This document shows positions 8,963 to 17,030 of a DNA stretch of 50,478 nucleotides, piece after piece. Source of the DNA: Candidatus Cloacimonadota bacterium. Its GTDB lineage: Bacteria; Cloacimonadota; Cloacimonadia; JGIOTU-2. Below the pieces are notes generated by a model. That model worked only from the letters and a program-made list of their open reading frames with translations. It had not been told where the DNA came from and searched no databases. The stretch lies in NCBI GenBank assembly GCA_016932035.1, contig JAFGDR010000064.1:1-50478 (forward strand), written 5' to 3'. Position 1 is the first letter of the stretch; every line of letters begins with the position of its first letter. Both the position numbers and the translations under genes were made by a program.

Positions 8963-9367
8963 TTATTGAGTAATTTGCGAAAATTTCCCTTCCAGGGTAT
9001 CGTTTTCAAAAACATTGTAAGATGTTATCTTGAACCATACATATTCATGACTTACATCATTCTTGTTAAACGTAGTGTCATTTGGGCTGATGTTTCTTCC
9101 CACCCGATCAAACGTGCCAAAATAATTCTCCTGAAAAGCTGCATATATATTGTATCCATCTGAGAGACTATCTTCTTCGGTTCTAGCAATGAACCATTTT
9201 ACCAAATTGGGATTTACGTTTAATGTATCAATGTGAACAATTGGTGGGGCAAAAACATCAGGGTTTCCTAGAGGATCGAGTGGATTGTTCCGACTCAGAG
9301 AGCATGAAATAATAAGGATTCCAGTAATTGTAACTAAAACAAAAAAGAATATATGTCTCTTCATCAT
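8963..9367 (-). CDS. Small predicted lipoprotein
   Basis: A 134-residue protein with a lipoprotein signal: Met-Met-Lys-Arg, a hydrophobic stretch, then ILIISC with the lipobox Cys near residue 22. After it comes SLSRNNPLDP, a motif often seen at the start of surface lipoproteins in this type of genome. The remainder could form one fibronectin III-like beta sandwich (VKWFIARTEEDSLSDGYNIYA). The first ATG shares one base with the upstream gene's stop (TAATG), so translation is coupled. Eight bases separate it from pcrA. I do not recognise a specific function. Confidence 0.75.
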   Translation of the reverse strand: MMKRHIFFFVLVTITGILIISCSLSRNNPLDPLGNPDVFAPPIVHIDTLNVNPNLVKWFIARTEEDSLSDGYNIYAAFQENYFGTFDRVGRNISPNDTTFNKNDVSHEYVWFKITSYNVFENDTLEGKFSQITQ

Positions 9368-9960
9368 TAAAACCTGATTTGTATGCCCTGTGCAGTGACG
9401 GTAATTTTTTGGTTCATATATTCGTCATATAATGAGTACCAGAGGTCTCGATTATAATTTTCAGTAGCCTGTATCGTATCGAGGACTGTATAACCCCAGG
9501 CGATGATCCATAATCCCATAAGAATACCCGAAGTTCTATATGAAGAATTCGCATCGATATAATATTGATTGATCTCGTCTATTTGATGCGCATTTCTGTA
9601 TTTTTCATAATAGTCCTGGGATTGATCGTAGTAATAATATGCACTTCCAGCAAGGAGAATTTGAACACCGAGTAAAATTTCACCTTTCAGATAGTTATGT
9701 GTAGAAAAGTGTCCCCATCCTGGTGCGATCATAGACTTCAGACAATTTACCAGATGTGATTGCTTCTTATGATTCCACTGATCATATACAACCATGTTCT
9801 CCTTGAGTTCATCCCTGAAATCTTTCCAGTTAGATGCACTATTCCATCCGTACTTTATATTCTTTTGCAGGATTGAATCGATAGAGAATCCGTTCTCTTC
9901 TTCAGCAAGAAGAGGTACTAAGATCATGCAAAGTCCAACGAAGATCAATATTTTTTTCAT
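9367..9960 (-). CDS. Predicted membrane protein, DUF5683-like
   Basis: A 197-residue protein with a signal peptide (MKKILIFVGLCMILVPLLA) and a segment KSMIAPGWGHFSTHNYLKGE near residues 70-90, followed by two likely membrane segments (ILLGVQILLAGSAYYYY and GILMGLWIIAWGYTVLD). The proline-glycine-rich pattern 'PGWGQ...YxKGxxxxG' is shared by DUF5683-type proteins of Bacteroidota-like genomes, whose role is unknown. Its start overlaps the stop of the TPR lipoprotein by four bases and its stop overlaps the next gene by one base. It probably works with these envelope neighbours. Confidence 0.7.
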   Translation of the reverse strand: MKKILIFVGLCMILVPLLAEEENGFSIDSILQKNIKYGWNSASNWKDFRDELKENMVVYDQWNHKKQSHLVNCLKSMIAPGWGHFSTHNYLKGEILLGVQILLAGSAYYYYDQSQDYYEKYRNAHQIDEINQYYIDANSSYRTSGILMGLWIIAWGYTVLDTIQATENYNRDLWYSLYDEYMNQKITVTAQGIQIRF

Positions 9961-11369
9961 GATGATAACAATTCTTCCGATACATCATTGAGAGGAACGA
10001 CCTTTCCGGTTTCCAATCGCACAAGCCATCGTAAAAAGTAATTTTTTTCTGGAATAACAATTGTATATCGAACTTCATAACTGTTTCGAGTTGCAGTCCT
10101 GAATACCTGCCATGGTGTTACCCGGACATCCTGTCGGGAATAGTTTTTTTGTGCATTACTTTCGATCTGTGAAATTTTATCAACAATCATTCCATCTTGA
10201 TATTGTTTAACAATCTCAATAGCATAATTTTCAGGGTCAGTAGAAATCCTTGTCCAGACATAAGCTTGGTTTATCAGTTCATAAATTTCAGAAATACTGT
10301 CTAGTTTATAGGCTTCTGAGTACGAGTCATAAGCAGCAGTATATTCTTCGTTCTCAAATTGAGTATTGCCCTGTTCGACAAGTTGTGCTGCCTGTGCTAT
10401 TTTTCTTGCGAATTCTTCTGCGCGTGCAATACGGTTTAGTGCTATCTGGTATCCATCAATAATATCAAGGCTTTTTCGATATACTGAAATAGCCTCAACG
10501 GTCTGCCTGTCTTCCAGAAGATCATCTCCACGATCGATATAGATCAACGCTAATTCTTCAAGGCGATCATTCACTTTTTCTAATAATGAAGAATTGTAGT
10601 TCTCAGCTTGCAGAAGATATGATTGAACGTTATCAAGATCCATGCTTTGCAGGAGTGAAACAGCCCATGTATAATATACATTCCCAATCATGTCTTTGAT
10701 CTCATTTATGAAATCAGCAGGATAATCGATGTAGATAAAAAGAAGGTCTAACACCTCTGAATAGTATTGATCATCCCAAAGCATTCTGGCTTCATCGATC
10801 AGTGTAGGCATAAATACATTTACTATTGTTGTAGCTTGGTTGAAAGCCTCAGATTGAGGAAACCGATCCTGCAGCATTTGATATGTTTCATAAGCAGCAT
10901 GTATATCTCCGGAAAAATCTGTTTGAATAATGATCTCATCATAGAGAACTTTCGACATCTTATCAGAATTTTGGAGATGATATATAATAAATGAGAGGTA
11001 ATCTGAAGCTCTTAAAAAATCCTGACCATCAATCGCTTTTTGTGCGACTTTGAAATAACAATTATCAAGTAGGGAATCTGCTCTATCAGAATTAGATAGG
11101 AAAAAATATTCAGCTGCTTCGAGATAGTTGTTCTTTTCATATTCCTGCAGCCCAAGCTGATAATAAGCTTGTGACCGAAGGTGCTTTGCCTTTTCTTTGA
11201 AAGCAGGATGTTTCGTTGTTAGGATATATTCATCCAATTCTTTAATAGCCTGCGTGTAATTACCTTCCTTGAGAACTTTAACTGATTTCTTATATGATAC
11301 GTTTGTGCAGGATATCATAAGAAATCCTACAAGTGCGGATAGGAGAAACAATTTAGCGTGTAGTATCAT
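9957..11369 (-). CDS. TPR-repeat lipoprotein
   Basis: A 470-residue predicted lipoprotein: a hydrophobic segment followed by GFLMISC, with the lipid-attachment Cys near residue 21. The rest is helical and built of tetratricopeptide-like repeats, for example KVLKEGNYTQAIKELDEYI, YEKNNYLEAAEYFFLS and QFENEEYTAAYDSYSEAYKL. Such proteins act as scaffolds in the outer membrane or periplasm; no catalytic motif is visible. The start lies 17 bases inside the end of the upstream sugar-phosphate transferase gene, and the stop overlaps the next gene by four bases. The C-terminal 80 residues do not look like TPRs and may form a small beta domain. Confidence 0.8.
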   Translation of the reverse strand: MILHAKLFLLSALVGFLMISCTNVSYKKSVKVLKEGNYTQAIKELDEYILTTKHPAFKEKAKHLRSQAYYQLGLQEYEKNNYLEAAEYFFLSNSDRADSLLDNCYFKVAQKAIDGQDFLRASDYLSFIIYHLQNSDKMSKVLYDEIIIQTDFSGDIHAAYETYQMLQDRFPQSEAFNQATTIVNVFMPTLIDEARMLWDDQYYSEVLDLLFIYIDYPADFINEIKDMIGNVYYTWAVSLLQSMDLDNVQSYLLQAENYNSSLLEKVNDRLEELALIYIDRGDDLLEDRQTVEAISVYRKSLDIIDGYQIALNRIARAEEFARKIAQAAQLVEQGNTQFENEEYTAAYDSYSEAYKLDSISEIYELINQAYVWTRISTDPENYAIEIVKQYQDGMIVDKISQIESNAQKNYSRQDVRVTPWQVFRTATRNSYEVRYTIVIPEKNYFLRWLVRLETGKVVPLNDVSEELLSS

Positions 11370-12408
11370 GTGAAGTATTGGTTTTCAGTTGATTACGAGA
11401 GATCAAAATTGGAATTTCGTCCAGTTTTCCTCCAAAGAAGATAAACACAAATGCGAAAAGGATCGTTGTAATAAGTACGACCCATTGACTAAAAGTTTCA
11501 TAAACAATAACTGTTATTAGGACCATGAGTATATTGATGAGATAAACCATTACAGCTGTCATCTTAACAGAACCTGTAGCAGTGCCGATCCTATGAGTCG
11601 AATGGTCTTTACCTCCCTGCAGAACACGGCGTCCGTCTCTTCTTCGTGTAATACTGACTAAAGATATATCAAATATAGCATAAGAGAGCAATAACACAGG
11701 TAGAAGAAGTGCAAAGTTTTTTGGTAGTTCTGTCAGGAGTACGATACCGAGGACTGATAGGGTATAGCCAATAAGCATACTTCCAGCATCTCCAAGAAAG
11801 ATCTTTGCAGGATGAAAATTGTGAGGGAGAAATCCAAAAGTAGCACCAATGAAGATCGCTGAAATAAGAGAGATGAAGTGATTGCCGGTAAGAATTCCAA
11901 GTGCAAAAAAACCCAATCCAAGTATTGATGCCAGACCAGTGGTAATACCGTCCATGTTATCGAGAAAATTCAGCGCATTCATGAGACCAGCCATCCAGAA
12001 AAGGAGTATAGGAACGGTAACAAACCATGGTCCAATTACGTTAATGTATCTACCTCCAACAATGAATATGAGAGCAATTATGAACTGAATAGAAAATTTA
12101 ATTTGGGGGCTCATACCATACCGATCGTCGAATAAGCCCAGGAAACAAACAAGAATAAGTCCGATAAAATAAAAAAGCGAGCTTGTAAGTAAGGGAACTA
12201 GTTTTATACAGATAAAGAAACTAAGGAAGAAAGTAAATATCATTCCGAGAAGAATTCCCAAACCTCCCATAAGAGCAGTAGGATTTTTATGAAATTTTCG
12301 TTCCTCCGGTTTATCAATAAAATTCAGTTCTATCGCTACCTTCCGAACAAGGAAAGTAAGCAAGAAGACCACTCCAAAGGATATAGCAAATATAATAAAA
12401 TGATTCAT
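11353..12408 (-). CDS. Undecaprenyl-phosphate sugar-1-phosphate transferase (WecA/MraY family)
   Basis: A 351-residue polytopic inner-membrane enzyme of glycosyltransferase family 4 in the MraY/WecA sense. It transfers a sugar-1-phosphate (typically GlcNAc-1-P) from a UDP-sugar to undecaprenyl phosphate, starting a surface glycan. Signatures are in order: DD at residues 94-95 (GLFDDRYGMSP), the NALNFLDNMDG segment at 144-154, the catalytic-loop Asp in FLGDAGS (204-210), and KDHSTHRI (267-274), typical of WecA rather than MraY. About ten membrane helices are visible. It heads a six-gene minus-strand unit and is divergent from cmk. No SD is visible before its ATG. The exact sugar is inferred. 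Confidence 0.88.
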   Translation of the reverse strand: MNHFIIFAISFGVVFLLTFLVRKVAIELNFIDKPEERKFHKNPTALMGGLGILLGMIFTFFLSFFICIKLVPLLTSSLFYFIGLILVCFLGLFDDRYGMSPQIKFSIQFIIALIFIVGGRYINVIGPWFVTVPILLFWMAGLMNALNFLDNMDGITTGLASILGLGFFALGILTGNHFISLISAIFIGATFGFLPHNFHPAKIFLGDAGSMLIGYTLSVLGIVLLTELPKNFALLLPVLLLSYAIFDISLVSITRRRDGRRVLQGGKDHSTHRIGTATGSVKMTAVMVYLINILMVLITVIVYETFSQWVVLITTILFAFVFIFFGGKLDEIPILISRNQLKTNTSHDTTR

Positions 12409-12437
12409 AATATATAATAAAAAATTAATTGTTTTGA

Positions 12438-12524
12438 TTTACCAGCCCCTACTGATTTTATGTCAATTATTTTGAACCCGATCCTCTATAAAAATTGACG
12501 AAATAGTCCTTTTTTTAATTTTAT
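12438..12524. promoter_or_regulatory. Divergent promoter region, wecA-like unit and cmk
   Basis: The 128-base gap between two divergent units has a TTGACA hexamer for the minus strand (12461-12466) and a TTGACG hexamer for the plus strand (12495-12500). The plus one is followed, 18 bases on, by TTTTAT (12519-12524), a 4-of-6 match to the -10 box. The minus -10 box is weak. Transcription from the plus box would begin only a few bases before the cmk ATG. Confidence 0.4.
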
Positions 12525-12536
12525 GCCAAACTTAAT

Positions 12537-13211
12537 ATGAAGAAAAAAATAATCGTAGCAATCGATGGACCAGCAAGCTCGGGCAAGAGTACAACAGCAA
12601 AATTGCTTGCAAAAAAGCTACACTGTATATATGTTGATTCGGGGGCAATGTATCGCGCTGTAGCTCTCTACTTACTCAATCATAATATTAACTTTGATAA
12701 TAAAGAGAATCTTAAGAAAATCGTTCATCAAATAAACATTGAAATCAAACCTGGTCACAGTTCCGATGAAAACATAATTATACTCAATGGAGAAGATGTT
12801 TCCAAGAAAATCCGAGAACCGAAGATCACCAAATATTCATCGACCTTTGCAACAGATGGAATTATCAGGAAAAGAATGGTTGAACTTCAACGAAAAATGG
12901 CTGAAACACGATCGATTGTTATGGATGGTAGAGATATCGGCACCGTTGTATTTCCAGATGCTGATTATAAGTTTTTTTTGAATGCTTCACTTGATAAAAG
13001 AGCTAAACGTCGATGGTTAGAAGATAAAGCAAGGGGGCATGAACGTAAATCTTTTGAGCAAATAAAGAATGAACTTGCATTTCGTGATAAAACCGATAGC
13101 ACAAGAGAAATCGCTCCTCTGAGAAAAGCAGATGATGCAATCGAAATAGATACAACAAACCTATCAATTCAAGATCAGGTTGATCTGATCTATAACATCA
13201 TAAAAAAATGA
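12537..13211 (+). CDS. cmk: Cytidylate kinase
   Basis: A 224-residue cytosolic nucleoside monophosphate kinase that phosphorylates CMP/dCMP to the diphosphates with ATP. The P-loop is AIDGPASSGKST (residues 8-19). VDSGAMYRAVALYLL (35-49) is the CMP-kinase-specific segment, MDGRDIGTVVFPDAD is the NMP-binding region, and RAKRRWLEDKARG leads into the LID. The length is standard. It begins the widespread cmk-plsC-ispH-rpsA cluster, and the stop overlaps the plsC start by four bases. No SD precedes the ATG, which may be nearly leaderless. Confidence 0.96.
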   Translation: MKKKIIVAIDGPASSGKSTTAKLLAKKLHCIYVDSGAMYRAVALYLLNHNINFDNKENLKKIVHQINIEIKPGHSSDENIIILNGEDVSKKIREPKITKYSSTFATDGIIRKRMVELQRKMAETRSIVMDGRDIGTVVFPDADYKFFLNASLDKRAKRRWLEDKARGHERKSFEQIKNELAFRDKTDSTREIAPLRKADDAIEIDTTNLSIQDQVDLIYNIIKK

Positions 13212-13810
13212 AATTTCTTTATCGAGCAAGTATCACATTTATCAAAACCCTGATGCATTTTGTGTGGAATATGCGGATCATCGGAATGAATGATATTCAT
13301 TTTAAAAGTGGATGCATTGTCTGCGCAAATCATCAAAGTGCGTTTGATCCGCCTTTTCTCGGCTCAATTCTTCCGTTTGAGTGTTATTTCATGGCAAAAG
13401 CTGAGTTATTTAAAAATAAAGCATTTGGTGCGCTTATTGCATATTTCAATGCAATTCCTGTTCATCGAATGGGTTTTACCCGTGGAACGATCCAAAAATT
13501 TGTTTCATTATTGAACAATAAGAAAAATATCATGATCTTTCCCGAAGGAAGTAGAAAATCTTTTTCTGCAAAACCGGGTATTGCAAAGATTGCCTGGGAG
13601 ACGGATGCTCCCATTTATCCAGTTAAGATTGAAAATGTTGATGACCTGTGGGCTTGTTTCTTTAGAAAAAAACAGCTGCGCTTTATTTTTAGAGAACCAT
13701 TCTATGCAAAAGAATATAAAGCATTGGTTGCAGAAAGCGAATATAAAAAACTTGCTACAATGATTCTGGATAGGATTAACGGAATTGAAAATGAACATAG
13801 AAACAGCTAA
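13208..13810 (+). CDS. plsC: 1-acyl-sn-glycerol-3-phosphate acyltransferase
   Basis: A 200-residue membrane-associated acyltransferase that adds the second acyl chain to lysophosphatidic acid, giving phosphatidic acid for phospholipid synthesis. The HX4D motif is NHQSAFDPP (His42, Asp47), and block III reads MIFPEGSRKS near residue 113. An Arg-containing block II (NAIPVHRMGF) lies between them, and block IV is seen as APIYPVKI. A short hydrophobic N-terminus fits membrane contact. It overlaps cmk by four bases and the ispH start by about 20, so the three are probably translated together. Confidence 0.93.
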   Translation: MKFLYRASITFIKTLMHFVWNMRIIGMNDIHFKSGCIVCANHQSAFDPPFLGSILPFECYFMAKAELFKNKAFGALIAYFNAIPVHRMGFTRGTIQKFVSLLNNKKNIMIFPEGSRKSFSAKPGIAKIAWETDAPIYPVKIENVDDLWACFFRKKQLRFIFREPFYAKEYKALVAESEYKKLATMILDRINGIENEHRNS

Positions 13811-14633
13811 ACATTCAGGATTTTGTTTTGGTGTCAAAAGGGCAATTCAGATAGCTACAGAAACAGCACAAAGCCATGAAAAAACGGTTACGTTGGGTCC
13901 GATCATTCACAATCCTCAGATGGTCGAATATCTTCAGAAGAAGGGTCTTCACTCGATTGATGACATTAATGATATCCAAGATGAGACTATCATAATACGT
14001 TCTCATGGCATTACGGCGGATAATTACAAGAAATTAAAAGAGCAAGACAAGAAGATTGTTGATGCCACCTGTCCCTTCGTGAAAAAAGCACAGGAATTTG
14101 CGCAAAAATTAATAGAGGATGGTTATCAATTATATATCTTAGGAGAAAAAAATCATCCTGAGGTTGAAGCCTTGCTCAGCTATATTGATGACACTGCTGT
14201 CGTTGTATCTAATCCCGATATCGAGTTTCCCAAACCAAGAAAAGGTAGGGTGGCGCTCATTGCACAAACAACACAAAGTGAAGATAAATTTGAACGCCTT
14301 GCTTCAAGGCTTTTATCGTATTGTGAAGAACTCCAAATCGTAAAAACTATCTGCAATGCAACCATACTTCGGCAGGAAGCAACAAGAAATTTATCTCAAA
14401 AAGTTGACATCATGATCGTCATAGGCGGAAAAAATAGCGCAAATACGACACGTCTTGCTGAAATAGCTCGTGCTGAGGGTTGTAAGACCTATCATATCGA
14501 GACCCAGGAAGAGCTAAAAGACGAGTGGTTCGAGGATGTTGAAACTGTTGGGATTACTGCTGGTGCTTCAACTCCAAACTGGATAATACATAGTGTGAAA
14601 GAAAAAATAAAAGAAATGAATGAAACGAAATAA
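13791..14633 (+). CDS. ispH: 4-hydroxy-3-methylbut-2-enyl diphosphate reductase
   Basis: A 280-residue iron-sulfur enzyme for the last step of the MEP isoprenoid pathway, reducing HMBPP to IPP and DMAPP. The three cluster cysteines are visible: HSGFCFGVKRA (Cys12), DATCPFVKKA (near 95) and TICNATILRQEAT (near 189). Other hallmarks are TLGPIIHNPQMV, RSHGI, GEKNHPEVEAL, AQTTQS, GGKNSANTTRLAE and GITAGASTPNWII. The ATG at 13791 is preferred; an in-frame TTG two codons earlier is also possible. The first 20 bases lie inside plsC. IspH next to rpsA is common, and fused in some clostridia. The proteins are separate here. Confidence 0.96.
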   Translation: MNIETAKHSGFCFGVKRAIQIATETAQSHEKTVTLGPIIHNPQMVEYLQKKGLHSIDDINDIQDETIIIRSHGITADNYKKLKEQDKKIVDATCPFVKKAQEFAQKLIEDGYQLYILGEKNHPEVEALLSYIDDTAVVVSNPDIEFPKPRKGRVALIAQTTQSEDKFERLASRLLSYCEELQIVKTICNATILRQEATRNLSQKVDIMIVIGGKNSANTTRLAEIARAEGCKTYHIETQEELKDEWFEDVETVGITAGASTPNWIIHSVKEKIKEMNETK

Positions 14634-14666
14634 GAGGTCTATTTGTTGAGAACTTACAAATTAGGC

Positions 14667-14684
14667 TTCCTCATCGTGGAGGAA
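14667..14684 (+). promoter_or_regulatory. Hairpin covering the rpsA ribosome-binding site
   Basis: TTCCTC (14667-14672) can pair perfectly with GAGGAA (14679-14684), leaving a six-base loop. The second arm is the rpsA SD core, two bases before the ATG at 14687. When formed, the hairpin would hide the ribosome-binding site. Translational self-control of rpsA is known in enterobacteria; this site is inferred. Confidence 0.5.
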
Positions 14685-14686
14685 CA

Positions 14687-16975
14687 ATGGCTGATAACGT
14701 ACAAGCTAGAAACAAAGAAAAAGAAATTTCTAAGGTAGAAAAAAAAGAAGAAGTTAAAACAAAGGCAGTGGAAGAGGTTGTTGGGGTTGAAGAAGTGAAG
14801 GAAGATAATATTGAGGAAATAAAAAAGGAAATTGTTAAAGGAAAAGATGAAGAGGTTCTTGAAACTCCAGAAGAAGTAGTTGAAGAAGAAAAAGAGGAAA
14901 TTGTTGTAGAAGAAGAGGAACCTCAGGAAGAAGTTCAACAGGAAGAGAAACCATCCGAAGACGATTCAAACAAAGAAGTTCTGGATGAAGTCAAAGATGA
15001 AACTGAAGAAGAAGTCCCGGAACCTGTCGAAGAAAAGGATGAAGAAGAGAAAGAAGTACTTGAAGAAAAAGAGGAAGAAGTTGAAGCAGAACCTGAACCT
15101 GAACTAGAAGAAAAGGTTGAAGATACAGTTGAGGAAGACAAAGAAGAACAAGTTAAAGAAAAAACGGAAACTCCAAAACCTGAAGCTCCAAAGAAAAGGG
15201 CTACAAAAGCCAAAAAGGAAAAGGAAGATAAAAATGAGGAGATGACCTCACTTGAGAATCAAATCAAGATGTATGAGGAAACCATGGAAACAGTCCGCTC
15301 GGGCAATATTGTTGAAGGAAATATTATTCGAGTTGATCAGACCGAGGTTCTTGTTGACATTGGCTTTAAAGCCGAAGGTGTGGTTCCGCTTACAGAATTT
15401 GAACCAGACGAGGAAATCAATGTTGGTGATAAAGTATCAGTTTACATCGTCAATAGAGAAGGTAAGAACGGACGTCCGTTCCTTTCAAAGAAAAGGGCTG
15501 ACATCCAAAAAACCTGGGCAGAGCTAGAAGAGAAATCCTCGAGTAATGATGTTGTCCAAGGAACGGTTTTGAAGCGAGTCAAGGGTGGTCTCATCGTTGA
15601 TGTGAGTGGTATCAATACATTTCTTCCCGCATCACAAGTTTCCACGAAAACCCTCCCCAATTTAGACCATTTTGTTGGAAAAGAGCTGGATTTCAGGATC
15701 ATTAATTATAACCGCGATAAAGAAAATATTGTCATCTCCCGCAAGATCGTGATCGAAGAAGAGGTGGAGAAGAAAAAAGAAGACCTGATGGAAAAACTCC
15801 AGGTTGATGCTGAAATTGATGGTGTTGTTAAGAATATTATGGAATATGGTGTTTTTGTAGATCTTGGTGGTATTGACGGTCTCCTTCATATTTCCGACAT
15901 GTCCTGGGGTCATATTACTCATCCTTCTGAAATGCTGAATATTGGCGACAAAATAAAAGTTAAAGTCCTTGATTTCAACAAGGATAACGAAAAAGTATCT
16001 CTTGGTCTGAAACAGCTTGTACCTCATCCCTGGAAGAATATTGAGATCAAGTATCCCGAAGGATCCAAGGTCGAAGGCAAGGTTACGAATATTACAAATT
16101 ATGGCGCATTCGTTGAACTTGAGAAAGGTGTCGAAGGACTTATCCATGTGTCTGAAATGTCATGGACAAAGCAGATTACACACCCCAAGCAAATGTTAAA
16201 GGTTGAAGATGCGGTCAATGCAATCGTCCTTAATGTCGATAAAGATGAGCATCGAATTTCTCTTGGTCTAAAGCAGGTTGAACCGAATCCGTGGCTCACG
16301 ATCGGCGTTACACATCCAGTAGGTTCAACAGTTACCGGAAAAATTAAGAATATTACTAATTTCGGTGCTTTTATGGAAGTTGAAAAAGATATCGATGGGC
16401 TTATCCACATATCTGACCTCTCATGGACCAAACGAATCATGCATCCGAGTGAAGTTCTTAAAAAAGGTCAGGAAGTTACCGCAGTAGTTCTTTCCATTGA
16501 CAAAGTGATGCAAAGGATTGCTCTTGGATTGAAGCAGCTTCAAGATGATCCCTGGGAGAACATCGAAGAGAAATTTCCAATAAACTCAGAGCATGAGATA
16601 GAAGTTATTAAGATCATCCCCAAAGGTGCGTTGGTATTAGCTGATAAGGAATCAGAAATCGAGGGATTCATTCCTACTTCTCATCTCGGTATACCGGGAT
16701 TGGAAGAACCTGAACTTGCTTTCGATCATAATGAAATCATTCCTGTAAAGGTCATTGAGGCTGATAAAGAGAATAGAAGATTGATCTTCAGCGTAAAAAC
16801 ATATTTCTTTGGAAGAGATGAAGAAGAAGTAAATACCTTTGTGCAAGATCATTTAGAGAAGATTAAAGATCGCAGGAAAAAAAGAGAAGAAGCTGCAGTC
16901 AAACCTCAGAAAAAAGAAGAAGCACCTATTGAAGATACACCAACCGAAGAAGAGGTGCCTTTACCTGAAGAATAA
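14687..16975 (+). CDS. rpsA: 30S ribosomal protein S1 with long acidic N-terminal extension
   Basis: A 762-residue S1 that binds mRNA on the 30S subunit. Six S1/OB domains begin at about residue 205. Their cores read VVEGNIIR-type strands followed by G(A/V)FV..GG(I/V)(D/E)GL(L/I)H(I/V)S(D/E)(M/L)SW; the clearest four start near residues 372, 458, 543 and 630. The first 190 residues are extremely charged, with about 69 Glu by my count plus Lys, Pro and Val, and no globular look. A second acidic tail ends the protein. Ordinary S1 is about 550-600 residues, so the extension accounts for the extra length. The gene closes the cmk-plsC-ispH-rpsA cluster and is followed by a terminator. A strong SD (GGAGGAA) precedes it, inside a possible hairpin. 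Confidence 0.95.
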   Translation: MADNVQARNKEKEISKVEKKEEVKTKAVEEVVGVEEVKEDNIEEIKKEIVKGKDEEVLETPEEVVEEEKEEIVVEEEEPQEEVQQEEKPSEDDSNKEVLDEVKDETEEEVPEPVEEKDEEEKEVLEEKEEEVEAEPEPELEEKVEDTVEEDKEEQVKEKTETPKPEAPKKRATKAKKEKEDKNEEMTSLENQIKMYEETMETVRSGNIVEGNIIRVDQTEVLVDIGFKAEGVVPLTEFEPDEEINVGDKVSVYIVNREGKNGRPFLSKKRADIQKTWAELEEKSSSNDVVQGTVLKRVKGGLIVDVSGINTFLPASQVSTKTLPNLDHFVGKELDFRIINYNRDKENIVISRKIVIEEEVEKKKEDLMEKLQVDAEIDGVVKNIMEYGVFVDLGGIDGLLHISDMSWGHITHPSEMLNIGDKIKVKVLDFNKDNEKVSLGLKQLVPHPWKNIEIKYPEGSKVEGKVTNITNYGAFVELEKGVEGLIHVSEMSWTKQITHPKQMLKVEDAVNAIVLNVDKDEHRISLGLKQVEPNPWLTIGVTHPVGSTVTGKIKNITNFGAFMEVEKDIDGLIHISDLSWTKRIMHPSEVLKKGQEVTAVVLSIDKVMQRIALGLKQLQDDPWENIEEKFPINSEHEIEVIKIIPKGALVLADKESEIEGFIPTSHLGIPGLEEPELAFDHNEIIPVKVIEADKENRRLIFSVKTYFFGRDEEEVNTFVQDHLEKIKDRRKKREEAAVKPQKKEEAPIEDTPTEEEVPLPEE

Positions 16976-16995
16976 AGTTATTAGTTAAATAACGC

Positions 16996-17030
16996 AAAGG
17001 GAAGAATCTCATGTTTCTTCCCTTTTTTTT
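16996..17030 (+). terminator. Intrinsic terminator after rpsA
   Basis: The arm AAAGGGAAGAA (16996-17006) pairs with TTCTTCCCTTT (17015-17025), followed by a run of T to 17030. It lies 20 bases past the rpsA stop and touches the end of the convergent gene at 17029, so the two transcripts meet here. Confidence 0.9.

Noticed and set aside
14654-15213. Two minus-strand open frames, one Phe-rich and one Ser-rich, opposite rpsA
   Set aside because: Both are the antisense of the Glu/Lys-rich extension (GAA/GAG/AAA codons give TTC/CTC/TTT). They have no SD or family likeness.
15662-16147. 161-residue minus-strand open frame
   Set aside because: It is opposite S1 domains 2-4 and has no supporting feature.
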